The translations under genes were made by a program, and so were the position numbers. The notes beneath the pieces were generated by a model that saw only the letters and a program-made list of their open reading frames with translations, did not search any database and was not told where the DNA came from. Positions 36,301-46,000 of a stretch of DNA of 64,000 nucleotides are shown here, in pieces (position 1 is the first letter of the stretch; each line of letters begins with the position of its first letter). The DNA comes from Volvox africanus (lineage: Eukaryota; Chlorophyta; Chlorophyceae; Chlamydomonadales; Volvocaceae). The stretch spans positions 1,187,501-1,251,500 of the forward strand of contig BSDZ01000009.1 in NCBI GenBank assembly GCA_030268105.1, given 5' to 3'.

Positions 36301-39300
36301 CTTGCTTCCACCTCAAAGCCATCTTCATCTAGGGCCTTATCTTCGGATCGAGCTGTGTGGGTTTCAATGAGCGGGTTTGTTGTCTTCTACACGTCCATCC
36401 CCACCCCACCCCACCCGCCCCCACCCGTCTGCGCATTCACACGCAGGAAAGCCGCCACGTCCTCGTAGTTGGGCAGCGTGGCGGAGAGACCGACGATCCT
36501 GATCATGCTCTGACTGGCCTCGACCTGAATGAAGAAAACACGAGAGGAAAGGGGAGGGGAGGGGAGGGGCGGGGGGAAAAGACGAATAAAACGAATCCTG
36601 GTGCTCATATTGTGTTCCTCCCGACCCACCTACACGCGCCTGAACCCAACCAACCCATCCACCCAACACGGCCAGCTTGAAGTGGGGGTAGGGCAGGGGG
36701 TAGGGAAGAGGGGTAGGGAAGAGGGGTAGGGAAGAGGGGTAGGGAAGAGGGGTAGGGAAGGGGGGCGAAAGTGCCCTCCCCCGCCACCCCGCAGCGTCAC
36801 CCTACCCACCTGCCGCAACGTTCTGGCAATAAGCGCCTCAATCACCGGCCCGCGGTCATCGTTCAGCAAATGGACCTCATCGATGATCAGAAGCTTCACC
36901 AGCGAGGCCACGGACACGTCACCGCCCTGAGTACGGCAAGGTGGTTGGGCGTTGGGGAGACATGATCTGGGCCGGGGAGAGGGAGTACGGAAGTGAAACC
37001 CAAAGACACGGCGAACTGTAGCAAAAAGGGGAGAAGGGAGGGAGGCTAAGGCGCCCCCCTCCCTGCCCTCGGGAGTGTTCGGGGGCTGGGGGAGAGCGGG
37101 GGAGATAGGTAGGGCTTCAGCTGCAGGTTTCGTCCAAACCACCCGCCCAACCACTTGCCGTACCTTTCTCGTGATTACGTCCCACTTCTCCGGTGTCGTG
37201 ACGATCATCTGCGTCTCCGCCAGCTCCCGCTTCGTGAGCTGCATGTCGCCCGTCAGCTCGCGAACGAGCAAACCTGAATGAGGGTGGTGGGGTCGGGGTG
37301 GTTAGGATAGGCAACGGACCAACGGACCAACGGCCTAGGAACTCCATTCCATACAAATCTCTCCGGTACGTTCAGCTCCAACCCCCACTACCCACCCCAA
37401 CATGTCCCTGCACACCCCACTTCCCACCCCACCGCTTCACCCTACCAAGTGGCTCCAGCCGCTTCGCGAAGTTAGCCGTCACCTCCGCCGCCAGCGCCTT
37501 CATGGGCGCCACGTACACAATCTTGAAGTCGGCCTTTTGGATGACTCCGTGACGCATGTTGGCGCCCACCTCGCGGAGGACGGTGATCATGGCGATGTTG
37601 GTCTTGCCGGCACCTGACAGGGGAGGTGGAGGGAGGTGGTTTCGGAGCGGAGAAAGGACGAAAGGAAGGACGTGGGAAGGGCTGTGAGAAGGGTGAGGTA
37701 CACATGAGAAGGGGAGTGAGGGGTTGAGGGAGTGAGGGAGTGAGGGAACGAAGAGGGGAAGGCGGAAGGGGCAGACGAATGAAACGAACCGGCTGGTGCC
37801 GGTACTGACGGAACGAGGACTAACCACCGTGGGGGTGGGATGATGGCGGCTGACGTCGTCCCAAGGGGGAGAGGGGGAGAGGGGGGTCATGAAAACACAA
37901 CAGACCCACGGGTCACAGGACCCCTCACAGAACCACGGGCGCTTTTCGCACCTTCTATTTATTACAGAAAGCTACAAATTAGTTGGTGATGCTTTAAGCG
38001 GCCGCGCCGCCGCCCCCCACTACACAACTGACTAAACTTCAATCTCTACCCCAACTCCCCCCCCTCATCCCACAAGTAGTAAAATCACATAAGTCCCTCC
38101 AACACCACACACATGCGTGGGTCCATGTGGCGCTCAAGTCCGGTGTGTTTTCCCTACCCCCGGCCAATCCCCTGACTGCCCGACATACCCGTGGGTGCGC
38201 ACACAAGTATATTTTCATTGGATAGGTAGGCGGTACGGAAAATACGGCTCTGGATGCGGTTGAGGGTCTTGTAGCCGGGGAACGCCAGCTGAGCTCCGTT
38301 TGGGGCGTGTGGCGTGGCATAACGAAGCGTGGCGTGTAAAGGAATTTTCCGTACATATTAGAAGGGAGTATAAAGTGTACGAACGGAGAATTTTATCATT
38401 CCTTCGCCCTTCCCCAATCACCTTTATCGTCACCATTCATTTTCCCCCTCCCCCTGTTGCACCCCCTCCCCTTCCGTCCAGCCCACGATCACCAACACGT
38501 TAGTCCCCGTCCCCGTCCCCGTCCCCGTCCCCGTCCCCGTCCCCGTCCCCGTGCCCGTGCCCGTGCCCGTGCCCGTCCCCGTCCCCGTCCCCGTCCCCGT
38601 GCCCGTGCCCGTGCCCGTGCCCGTGCCCGTCCCCCTCACCTGCGCCCACTCGTCCAAGTCCACAATCCGCACCAGCTCACCCTCCGCGGGGGGCGGGGCC
38701 TTGGGCGCTGCAGGCACCAGCACCTCCTCATACCCCTTGTAAGTCCTGTAGGGTGGTGATGGTGGTGGTGAGAAGGAAAGGAGGGAATGATCCGAACCCC
38801 ACACGCCGCCTGCTCGCACGACTTACTCGCGGAGGAGGCGTACCTAATTAGGAACCCTGGACACGTTGTGCGCTCCTTTTCACGTCAATCCCTTTTGCAC
38901 TCCACACACCCCAACTCACCTCCGTACAGTGCCCTTGGGCAGGGCACCCCTGGCCGCCCCTCCCTGGCGCCCCTCCCCGGTGCCGATCCGCAGCTCAAAC
39001 CCATTGGCCAGGGTGATGGTGTTGGCAACTGCCACAGGGGGGGACTCGATGTCCATCAGTTCCTGGTAGCCGGCCTGTGAAGGCGTGGGGGGAATCGGGA
39101 AGAGGGGGGAGGCAGGTGCAGCAGGAGCACGGTAGAGGTAAGGCCATCTGCATGGGCTAAACACCGAGTGGTCAGTCGTACAGTACGGATGTTTATTTTG
39201 GATGAATTAAACCCACCTGCATCAGCCACTCCACCTCCACCTCGGCATCGGATTTCCTGGCGCCCTGAGAGGTCGTCCAGGGAGGGGGAGAGGGGAGATG

Positions 39301-42282
39301 GAGCGGGGTTAGGAGTACGTGTCCAATACAATACCAATAGGTGGACAAAACGAGGCGCGGAATGCGCGGACACAACAGTTAACGTAATCCGTACAACCGA
39401 CAACGGAGCATGACGGGGCTCATGAGTAGATTGTGATGCTTATCCGTTGTGCATGAATATATGGCATGTATTGCACGTATTGTACGGCAAGGAATTCATG
39501 CGTATTGTACGGCGAACTGTTTAAGCACGGCACTCACGTAGCTTTTAGCTCCTGACTTTAACCTTTAGCTCCTAAATTTTTAACTCCTGACTGCCAGATG
39601 ACCATCCTCACCTTCTTGGCGTCCTTCCGATGTAGCTTGGCAAGGAGCTTCTGGCTTGTGCTGTTGACGGTGACGCCGGGCGCATACGAGGGCATGGCGG
39701 GGCCGCCGCCAGCGCCGCCGCCGCCACCTGCCCCGCCCTGCCCCGCCAGTGCAGGCCCTCCCTGGAGCTCCTTGTAACGCGCGATGGCGGCGCTGAGGGC
39801 ACGACTGATGGACTTCCTGCGACAGCGGAATTTCCTTTTCAATACTGTACTATTCTAAATCGTGATTATTATTTAAAATATCATTATTAGAATATTCGGA
39901 AATCCTAATTTGATAACTGGAACAAATATATACGCGAATGTTTCGAAGACTCTGAACGTCCGATGGCCCTTCCCCCTCCCCCGTTCCCGCCATTGGACCT
40001 GACCTGTTCTCCATCAGCTCTTTCAAACCGTCAAATGCCGCGTCCCCCAAAAGGTCGTACAACTGAGCCGCCATCTCGTCCCCGCTCCCCCCTGCCAGCA
40101 GCACCGCGGCGATAGCAGTGGCTGTGGAGGCGGCCTCGTCACTGCTGCCGCCGTCGCCGGCGCCCTTCGGCCCCAGCATGCGCGCGCACCAATTGTAGAG
40201 CCAAACCACCCCCACCTGCGACAAACACATCAAGTGTGTATGCTGAGGCGTGGCGGTGTGGAGGTGTAACGGGGTCGGGCTTAATACACACACACACGAG
40301 AGTGAGTACGGATGAACCTGGCTTAAAGACGCTCAGATGAGCATCGCATGTATAAGAGAGTGGAGAAGGAAGAAAGAAGTAATACCGCCGAGGGCGAGGG
40401 CGAGGGCGGGGGCGGGGCGGGGCTCTTTTCTTCTAATAAAACATTCCCATCCCCTCGAGGTGCTTCAAACCCCACCCCTAAACCCAAACTCCAAAACCAA
40501 TCACCATCCCCCACCCACGTCACGGAGCTTCTTGCGGTCCAACGTTTCACCATCATCATCATCGTCGTCGTACATCGTATACGGCATCGTACCGCCCCCA
40601 CCGGCATCGCCGCCGCCAGTCGCCGCCGCCATCATCTGCCGCAGCTCTGCTGGGGACGGCTCGCTCGAGTACGTGCCGTACGGCACGTAACCCCCTCTCC
40701 CTCCTCCTCCCCCGGCGGCGCTTCCGCAAATCAAGTCCAGCGCCTGATCTGCCGACATCGCAATGTCGGAGAAATGGAATTCCAGATCAGCTCCAAACTC
40801 CACCCGCTGCTCCAGGGGATGTCGTCCTCCCCCGGCTGCCACCGCCGCCGCCCCCGGCACCTTGCCGTGCTGCTGCGCGGCCTCCTGTTTGGCGGCTGCA
40901 AGACCAGGAGGGGTAGGGGTCTGCGGCGCCAGCTTGGATTCCCATCCCTGGAGCGCAGCGACGGACTCCCAAAGCGCTGGTAAAGCGGCATCTCGTAGCA
41001 CGGGACCCAGTACGGCAACTAGCGCCTCCCTGGAGAGCAGACAGGCCGGTACAGAGGGTGGGTGCACCTCTCACAGCATAACGATCACGTACTGATTAAG
41101 TCCCTGCCGTCTCCACTGCCCGTGGCCGTCCCGTGGGTCGATCCCCCCCGTCCTTGCTCGTCCCCATCCCCCCCCACCCCTGACCGTCCCGTGGGTCGGT
41201 CCCCCCCATCCCTGCTCGTCTCCATCCCCCACCAGCCCTGACCGTCCCGTGGGTCGGTCCCCCCCCGTCCCTGCTCGTCTCCCTTCCCCACCGCCCCTGG
41301 CCGTCCCGTGGGTCGGTCCCTGCCTGTGCGGTTTGATCGCCTGCTGGATGCTCCTCCCCCTGGACGTGTCAGGCGGCTCCCTTCCCGCCCAAGCCCTCCA
41401 GACCACCCCGGCCAGCTCCCGCAGATCGGTGCTGCTGTGCTCCCCCTCCACCGCGGACGACACGGCCTGGGGCGGGTGGGTGAGCGTGAAGGGGGGTGTA
41501 AGTGGGTGTGTATGCGCGAATGTGTGTGTGTTTGTACGTCCAAAGCAACTGGAGGTGCATCACCGTGTCCGATTGCTGTGGTGGGAAGAACGGGCAGTAC
41601 AAACAAACACGACCCCGCATCAGTCCCTGACAGCACGTGCCGTGCCGCTCCACAGGAACCAGTCGCACCTTCAAGAACTTGTCGTAATCATCGCGTGCTG
41701 CCCGTGGCGCTGCATATTGCGGGATGGTGGAGCGGGGAAGAGATGGGGAGAAGGGTGAGGAACTGGGTATTCCGTTGAGTGCTGTGAGCTGAACGTGCTT
41801 GGATCATCTCACATCACATCACATCACATCACATCACATCACATCACATCACATCACATCACATCACATCATGAGCCAATACTGCATTTCAAAAGTGTTT
41901 GCTCGAACGTGTAACCTCCCTAAACCCCCCTTCGTGTGCAACTGTGCATCCGTGCGTAAGCACCAGGGTGCCCGAGCGCAGAGCAAAGCCCCCGGCTGAA
42001 ACCCTCACCCTTGTCCCAGCCGCCGCCAAACACGTTCGCCAACAGAGCGCCCTCCGCTGCGGCCCCCCTGGGAAGTGCTGAAGATGACACGGTGGTGGAA
42101 GATCCCGCCGTCGTGCCTTTGGCGCCTGCTCCAACCCCAACGCCGACTCGACTGCGCTTCTCCTCTAGGACCGACCCGCGCGACACTGTCAGTGCATCAA
42201 CATCAAGACGGTGGTACGGCGCGGCGGCGGGCCCAGCCTGCTCCGCCACTAATACTCGCAACAGCGTGGTGAGGCGGGGGAC
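21400..42282 (-). CDS. ASCC3: ASCC3-type tandem Ski2-like RNA/DNA helicase (activating signal cointegrator 1 complex subunit 3)
   Basis: ASCC3 (yeast Slh1/Rqt2) is an ATP-dependent 3'-5' helicase that splits collided ribosomes and assists alkylation repair. About 41 exons run right to left. The N-terminal exon (42,282) begins VPRLTTLLR, like the family start, so the Met must lie in a short upstream exon. Cassette 1: motif I APTG|AGKT split by an intron (about 38,190/37,615), [12 protein letters not shown] (37,170), DEVH (36,880), SATLPNY (36,480), GMHHAGML (35,050), [11 protein letters not shown] (34,825); first Sec63 unit about 34.1-30.6 kb. Cassette 2: FNPIQTQAF (30,180), [23 protein letters not shown] (29,010), STALANA (28,890), [12 protein letters not shown] (26,690); second Sec63 unit 25.7-21.7 kb ending [12 protein letters not shown]. 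The blocks [12 protein letters not shown] (24,250) and [13 protein letters not shown] (23,095) fit ASCC3 rather than Brr2. The tail after 22,000 is a low-complexity extension. Confidence 0.93.
22588..22622. repeat. CCCCCT-type tandem repeat in an ASCC3 intron
   Basis: About four 7-bp C-rich units stand just downstream of the ASCC3 exon ending near 22,635, read on the minus strand. Confidence 0.7.
23364..23510 (-). repeat. 18-bp minisatellite, 7-8 copies, in frame with an ASCC3 exon
   Basis: The unit (AGCTCCCTCACTCCCTCC on the plus strand) repeats with near perfection. Read on the minus strand it encodes Leu-Glu-Gly-Val-Arg-Glu repeats. It lies in the intron that follows the exon ending NQSVTQ at about 23,547 (donor GTGGGG). 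Splicing from there to GRWIDDSS at 23,105 restores the family sequence exactly, which is why I treat the repeat as intronic, although the frame stays open through it. Confidence 0.85.
24353..24665 (+). repeat. Dispersed intronic repeat, copy 1 (subtype B)
   Basis: The core about 24,390-24,455 contains GTAAAGCATGGCTAACCGCG followed by a GGTGGAGGACAACGT motif and a TCCGTCCAAGGTAGAGAAGG end. Its nearly identical partner is at about 25,938-26,004. A second module about 24,612-24,662 (AAAACGTTTTGAACGT, then GCCGCCAAAGGCC) matches about 26,001-26,047 more loosely. Confidence 0.8.
25832..26050 (+). repeat. Dispersed intronic repeat, copy 2 (subtypes A and B joined)
   Basis: Starts with GACGAATGAAGCGAC, continues with a CTGGTGCTGATACGG stretch and ACGAGGACTAACCG (subtype A), then GTAAAGCATGGCTAACCGCG (subtype B) and the AAAACGTTGGAACGTGAAC module. 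It is the fullest copy and links the two subtypes. It lies in the ASCC3 intron between 25,743 and 26,565. Confidence 0.8.
26757..26956 (+). repeat. GTTAGTGG/GCTAGTGA minisatellite plus a duplicated segment of about 40 bp
   Basis: About ten 10-bp units alternating GTTAGTGGGC, TAGTGAGTTA and variants run to about 26,852. A segment containing AGAAGTAGAACTCGTACTCA and CGTGATGATTGGAAACGCGA follows at about 26,857-26,894 and again at about 26,914-26,953. All lies in the ASCC3 intron just upstream of the GRAGRPQF exon. Confidence 0.85.
28216..28327 (+). repeat. Dispersed intronic repeat, copy 3 (subtype A)
   Basis: Begins GAGGGTGGAAGTCGAATG and runs through AACCAGCTGGTGCTGATACT, ATGATGACTGACGTCGTTC and AAGTAGGAGAAGTAGAAGAG. 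The reverse complement of 45,970-46,083 matches it over its whole length with only a few changes. It lies in an ASCC3 intron. Confidence 0.9.
28741..28767 (+). repeat. GGA repeat in an ASCC3 intron
   Basis: About eight GGA units. On the ASCC3 transcript strand this is a TCC pyrimidine tract. Confidence 0.75.
29885..29980 (+). repeat. Dispersed intronic repeat, copy 4 (subtype B, diverged)
   Basis: Contains GACCGCGATGGTGGAGGACA and a CTCCGTCCATGGTAAAGG end, preceded by a diverged left part beginning GAATGAACTGAAGAC. It lies in the ASCC3 intron between 29,871 and 30,105, just after the motif I exon half on the plus map. Confidence 0.75.
31030..31084 (+). repeat. CCCCCGA-type tandem repeat in an ASCC3 intron
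   Basis: About eight units of 7 bp with one-base variation next to the exon ending near 31,090. Confidence 0.75.
32201..32353 (+). repeat. TCCC tetranucleotide repeat, about 150 bp
   Basis: About 38 uninterrupted TCCC units, lying 15-20 bases past the donor (CTCAG|GTGCGT at about 32,371) of the ASCC3 exon EICLR. On the ASCC3 transcript it is GGGA repeated, directly downstream of a 5' splice site. Confidence 0.95.
34620..34685 (+). repeat. GGGA tetranucleotide repeat upstream of an ASCC3 acceptor
   Basis: About 16 units with one interruption (GGGC). On the transcript strand it is a TCCC tract ending about 8 bases before the acceptor of the exon [15 protein letters not shown] (34,611), where a polypyrimidine tract is expected. 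Confidence 0.9.
36679..36762 (+). repeat. 13-bp minisatellite in an ASCC3 intron
   Basis: Five to six copies of TAGGGAAGAGGGG in the intron between the DEVH exon (36,928-36,812) and the SATLPNY exon (from 36,525). It reads as pyrimidines on the transcript strand. Confidence 0.85.
37765..37872 (+). repeat. Dispersed intronic repeat, copy 5 (subtype A)
   Basis: Contains CAGACGAATGAAACGAACCG, then GGTGCCGGTACTGACGG, ACGAGGACTAACCAC and GCGGCTGACGTCGTCCC. It lies in the ASCC3 intron that splits helicase motif I. A short partial copy (GACGAATAAAACGAATCCTG) also occurs at about 36,581-36,612. Confidence 0.8.
38500..38636 (+). repeat. CCCCGT/GCCCGT hexanucleotide repeat
   Basis: About 22 hexamers in alternating blocks of CCCCGT and GCCCGT, starting within a few bases of the donor of the ASCC3 exon [12 protein letters not shown]. 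The block structure shows the two variants expanded separately. Confidence 0.9.
41108..41322 (+). repeat. 58-bp minisatellite, four copies
   Basis: CCGTCCCGTGGGTCG recurs at about 41,127, 41,185, 41,243 and 41,302, at spacings of 58, 58 and 59 bp, with the C-rich filler between them also alike. It lies downstream of the ASCC3 exon [20 protein letters not shown] on the minus strand. The frame stays open through it, so a coding role is possible but I think it intronic. Confidence 0.85.
41812..41871 (+). repeat. ATCAC pentanucleotide repeat
   Basis: About eleven ATCAC units in the ASCC3 intron between the exons at 42,011 and 41,735. Confidence 0.95.
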
Positions 42283-43060
42283 CTAAGAAGGGAAGGTTAA
42301 GAGTTCATCACAGCATGAGAGCACAACAGGGATTCATGTCCTTATGTCCTGATCAGGAGTGGAAGGCGGGACTGCCGCAATGCCGGCAGCGCAGGCCTGC
42401 GATGTCGCGATGTCCATTAGGGTGGCAGGAGCAACATCTTGCCTCCCTTTGCGCCCTCGGCCGTGCAGGTGACCATTTCCCCACCTGGCCATCCTCTGTG
42501 ACTGTGAGGGCTTGGCCCTTGCCCATTTCAGTTGTGCGCCGCACCGCGCACGCCTTCCGTTGGGTCCCAGACGGTTAAGCAGCAGCTTGCCGAGTTTATG
42601 CTCCTTCGCAGCTGCTGAGAAACGATAATTGAATCCGTATCGAATGAGAATACAAGGAATGTTGCTAAATAAGGAGCAAGCAGATGCAAACAAGCTCGAT
42701 CGTCTGCCCGGTATGGTTATGTCAACCGATGAATAGGAATAATGAGTAATCCTTGGTAGAGATGAAACTTATACGGAAATTGTACCTCAGTATCTTTAAT
42801 ACAGCGGTAACGCACGATGCCAATTGGTTCGTTGCCGATGCAGTTACGGCAAACCCTTTCGCCAGTTAGAAATCGGGAATATTTTGTATAGCTGATCGAT
42901 TTTCATAAAACGCAACTAGGTCGTCACTTCTGGGAACGAAAACATTCTATATAACGCCTTTGTCAAAATGGGAATACTTCCTTCAATACTCGTCACCCTT
43001 ATGGACTTATCGCTCCTTAAACTCGTGAACTTTATAGAATTAGCAATATTATAATTATTC
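42283..43060. promoter_or_regulatory. Divergent intergenic region between ASCC3 and the YvcK-like gene
   Basis: The two genes start back to back within about 780 bp, so their promoters and 5' UTRs, plus the small ASCC3 first exon with its Met, must lie here. The right half (42,600-43,060) is clearly AT-richer than the flanks. No TATA box or known element could be identified with confidence. Confidence 0.5.
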
Positions 43061-46000
43061 ATGATGATTTATGGTCAGGCGAGTCAACTGGGTCTGCGAG
43101 CCCAGGTTCACCTGATACCGGTCGCGAATAGCCGTCTGCCAGCGGCCCGCATCGCTTCATCGCGCTACTCGCGTAGACCAACCTCTAGAGTCCAAAGCCA
43201 AGCCTCCAGTGGTGCGCGTAATCGTCCGTGGATCATGGCTTCTCCTTCAGATTCGGTTGTGGATAGCGACGAGGACGATGAGGCCGGTGAGGCCAGCGGC
43301 GTGAAGGCATTCCGTAATTCATATCCTCTTTTGCTGTTTGCAGAAATCTTGAACAGTGGATCCCGGGACTAAGATTCCGTTTCAGGGTTCGTCGAGCTTG
43401 TACATCTTGCGCGCGTTCGCACCAGATGCAGCGAGGACACAGCAAGCTCATAAAATGTGCCGCTCTGTTATTCTAGGTAGCTCCCCGAAACCACCGTGCA
43501 TTTATAGGGTTCGTCCATTCGCTCTGTGGTGCGGATGGACAAGACCCTTGTGGTGGGGACGCAAGGGTCATCGTGTCGGGCTGTCGGACGGAAGGGTTTT
43601 TTTGGCTTGGCCGCCTCTAAACACACGCCTCAAAAATCTTTCCATGCCCGGATATCGCCACCACCCTTCCGCGTTCCTGAGAAAGTACGCCTTACTCAGT
43701 CTGTTACCCCCTTTCCCAGAACTTGCCGCCAACCGCGGCCAGATGAAACCGAAGGTTGACCTCCGTATCCATCCAACCATCCAATTAGCCAACTTCACTC
43801 CTTTCCCGTTCTCGCACTGGTTGACTGGCCACTCGGCTCCTCGGCCCGAGATCTCGGTTCTTCGGGTCCCGAACCCCCGATCGATTCCTCTCGCCCAGCT
43901 AAACCTCTTCCCTTTTGGAGCTGTCTGTGAGCACTGCGCGGCGCAGCTTTCGACTGCTCGTGCCCCCATCTAGTCACGTTCATCATCCCACATCTAATCC
44001 ACCTCACCCCAACCCGACCCGAATCCCGACCCAACCGTACGAATACTGCCCTTTCGGCTCTTCCGCCGCCTCCACATCCTTGCCTTCCTGGACCACCTAC
44101 CAGCAGGCTATTACACAACCACAGTCCCCGCCCCCGCCTCAGCGCCCATGCGGCTGCATCCCCCGGGCACCTACTTCACTCCGGTCAGCAGCACGGGTGG
44201 CGCCCCGCCCGGCTCCAGTATCGCGCCCAGCTCGCCCAAGCCCTGGTCTCCCGGGCTGGTGGTGTTCAGTGGGGGCACTGCCTTCAATAGCGTTGCGGGT
44301 GCGTGAAGATATAGGAGTGTGGGAATGGGGGGCTGGGGAGTGGAGTGGGGAATGGGCTGCTGGGCAGTGGAGCGGGGCAAATGGCGGCTGGGCAGTGGGG
44401 GGCCAATATAAGCATATGTGTGCATGAGCAGTGGGTGCATGAGCAGCGGGTGAAGGGCTGTTGGGTGTTGATCCCCACTATTACCCTCCACGTGCTTCTG
44501 AGTGCTAATTACCGAACAGGCTGCGGAGATTACCTCTTGTGTAGTGTTGCCACCTGCGCTCTCCCTCCCTCTCCCCGTCTGTTCACGTCACACCCTTTTT
44601 GCCCCTCTCCGCCCTCACGGCAGCTCCGGCCATCATTGCCAGTTTCCCTCCCTCCCTCCCTCCCTCCCTCCCTCCCTCCCTCCCTCCCTCCCTCCCTCCC
44701 TCCCTCCCTCCCTCCCTCCCTCCCTCCCTCCCTCCCTCCCTCCCTCCCTCCCTCCCTCCCTCCCTCCCTCCCTCCCTCCCTCCCTCCCTCCCTCCCTCCC
44801 TCCCTCCCTCCCTCCCTCCCTCCCTCCCTCCCTCCCTCCCTCCCTCCCTCCCTCCCTCCCTCCCTCCCTCCCTCCCTCCCTCCCTCCCTCCCTCCCTCCC
44901 TCCCTCCCTCCCTCCCTCCCTCCCTCCCTCCCTCCCTCCCTCCCTCCCTCCCTCCCTCCCTCCCTCCCTCCCTCCCTCCCTCCCTCCCTCCCTCCCTCCC
45001 TCTGTTCCTCACCGGCCACCTGGACGAGGGCAGGTCATCTCCGGCACCTGACCACCCGAGTGGCCCACGTGCTGCCGGTATCGGATGACGGGGGCAGTAC
45101 GGCGGAAATCGTGCGGGTTTTGGGGGGCCCGGCAGTGGGGGACATCCGCAGCAGGTGCCTGCGGCTCGCAGACGATAGCGACGAAGAGGTACGTGCGAGG
45201 TCTGAGGCCCCGACCCGGCTTGGCAGTGCTGGCGAATTTGGGCTGGGGCTGGGGCTGGGGCTGGGGCGGCTCTTAGGTGGGATAGACCCTCGTGAGGGTG
45301 GGGAAGCTGGTAGTTCTTGGGGAGGGATTCCGATTGTGTTAGCGGTTTTAATTCCCGCCTTTGTTCTCACACGCAGGTGTATGCGAATACACACACACAC
45401 ACTTCATTTACACACACAAATACAGATGTACCCCACACACACACACACACACACCACCCCTTCACACACACGCAGGCCCGCGCCGTGAAACGGCTCCTTG
45501 CGCACCGCCTACCCGCCTATGATGCGGGCGCTGCCAAGCAGGAGTGGTACGCCATCGTGGAGGGTGACCATGCGCTTTGGCGGGGGGTGTCCGACCCCTA
45601 CAAGCACACCATCCGCGCCTTCCTGGTTCAGTTCCACACGGCAATATTGGCGCACAACTCGGGAGAGAGGTTCAGCTTTAGAAACGGCAGCGTGGGTACG
45701 TGTCACTGGGTGAATGCGAGTGTGGCAGTGAAGGGATGGGTTTGCGGGTTGGGGGTTGGGGGCAGAGGGGAGGGGGGAAATGGAGGTGGTGACGACAGAT
45801 GGATGCCGCCTTAAAACCGGGTACGGGGAGGGGAACATGTGCAGCTGTGTGTTTGTCACACGACACACAACCTGTCTGAAGGCGGTCCCTCCTTCATGCC
45901 ACGCATGACGGAGGGACCACCCATTCGTCCCCCAGACACCACTCCCTCCTTTTCCAAACCGGGAGACGACCCCGCTTCTCTTCTACTTCTCCTACTTTGA

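Larger units (their letters stand above)
34813..38315 (-). other. ASCC3: ASCC3 helicase cassette 1 (exons)
   Basis: Exons, approximate plus-strand limits: 38,310-38,190 ([26 protein letters not shown]), 37,615-37,446 ([17 protein letters not shown]), 37,273-37,163, 36,928-36,812 ([15 protein letters not shown]), 36,525-36,440 ([10 protein letters not shown]), 36,044-35,895 ([13 protein letters not shown]), 35,640-35,463 ([15 protein letters not shown]), 35,093-34,813 ([21 protein letters not shown]). All classical motifs I, Ia, II, III, IV, V and VI can be read, so this cassette looks catalytically complete. Confidence 0.9.

Noticed and set aside
21400..42282. Brr2 (U5 snRNP helicase) as the identity of the tandem helicase
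   Set aside because: The [12 protein letters not shown] and [13 protein letters not shown] blocks and the N-terminal [19 protein letters not shown] block fit ASCC3 better than Brr2.
43356..43973. Open frame of 205 codons in the first YvcK-like intron
   Set aside because: No motif, and exon 1 joins exon 2 in phase without it; a further exon here cannot be fully excluded.
44345..45488. Open frames of up to 328 codons of PPSLPPSL type
   Set aside because: Produced by the TCCC repeat in an intron; the flanking YvcK-like exons splice across it in phase.
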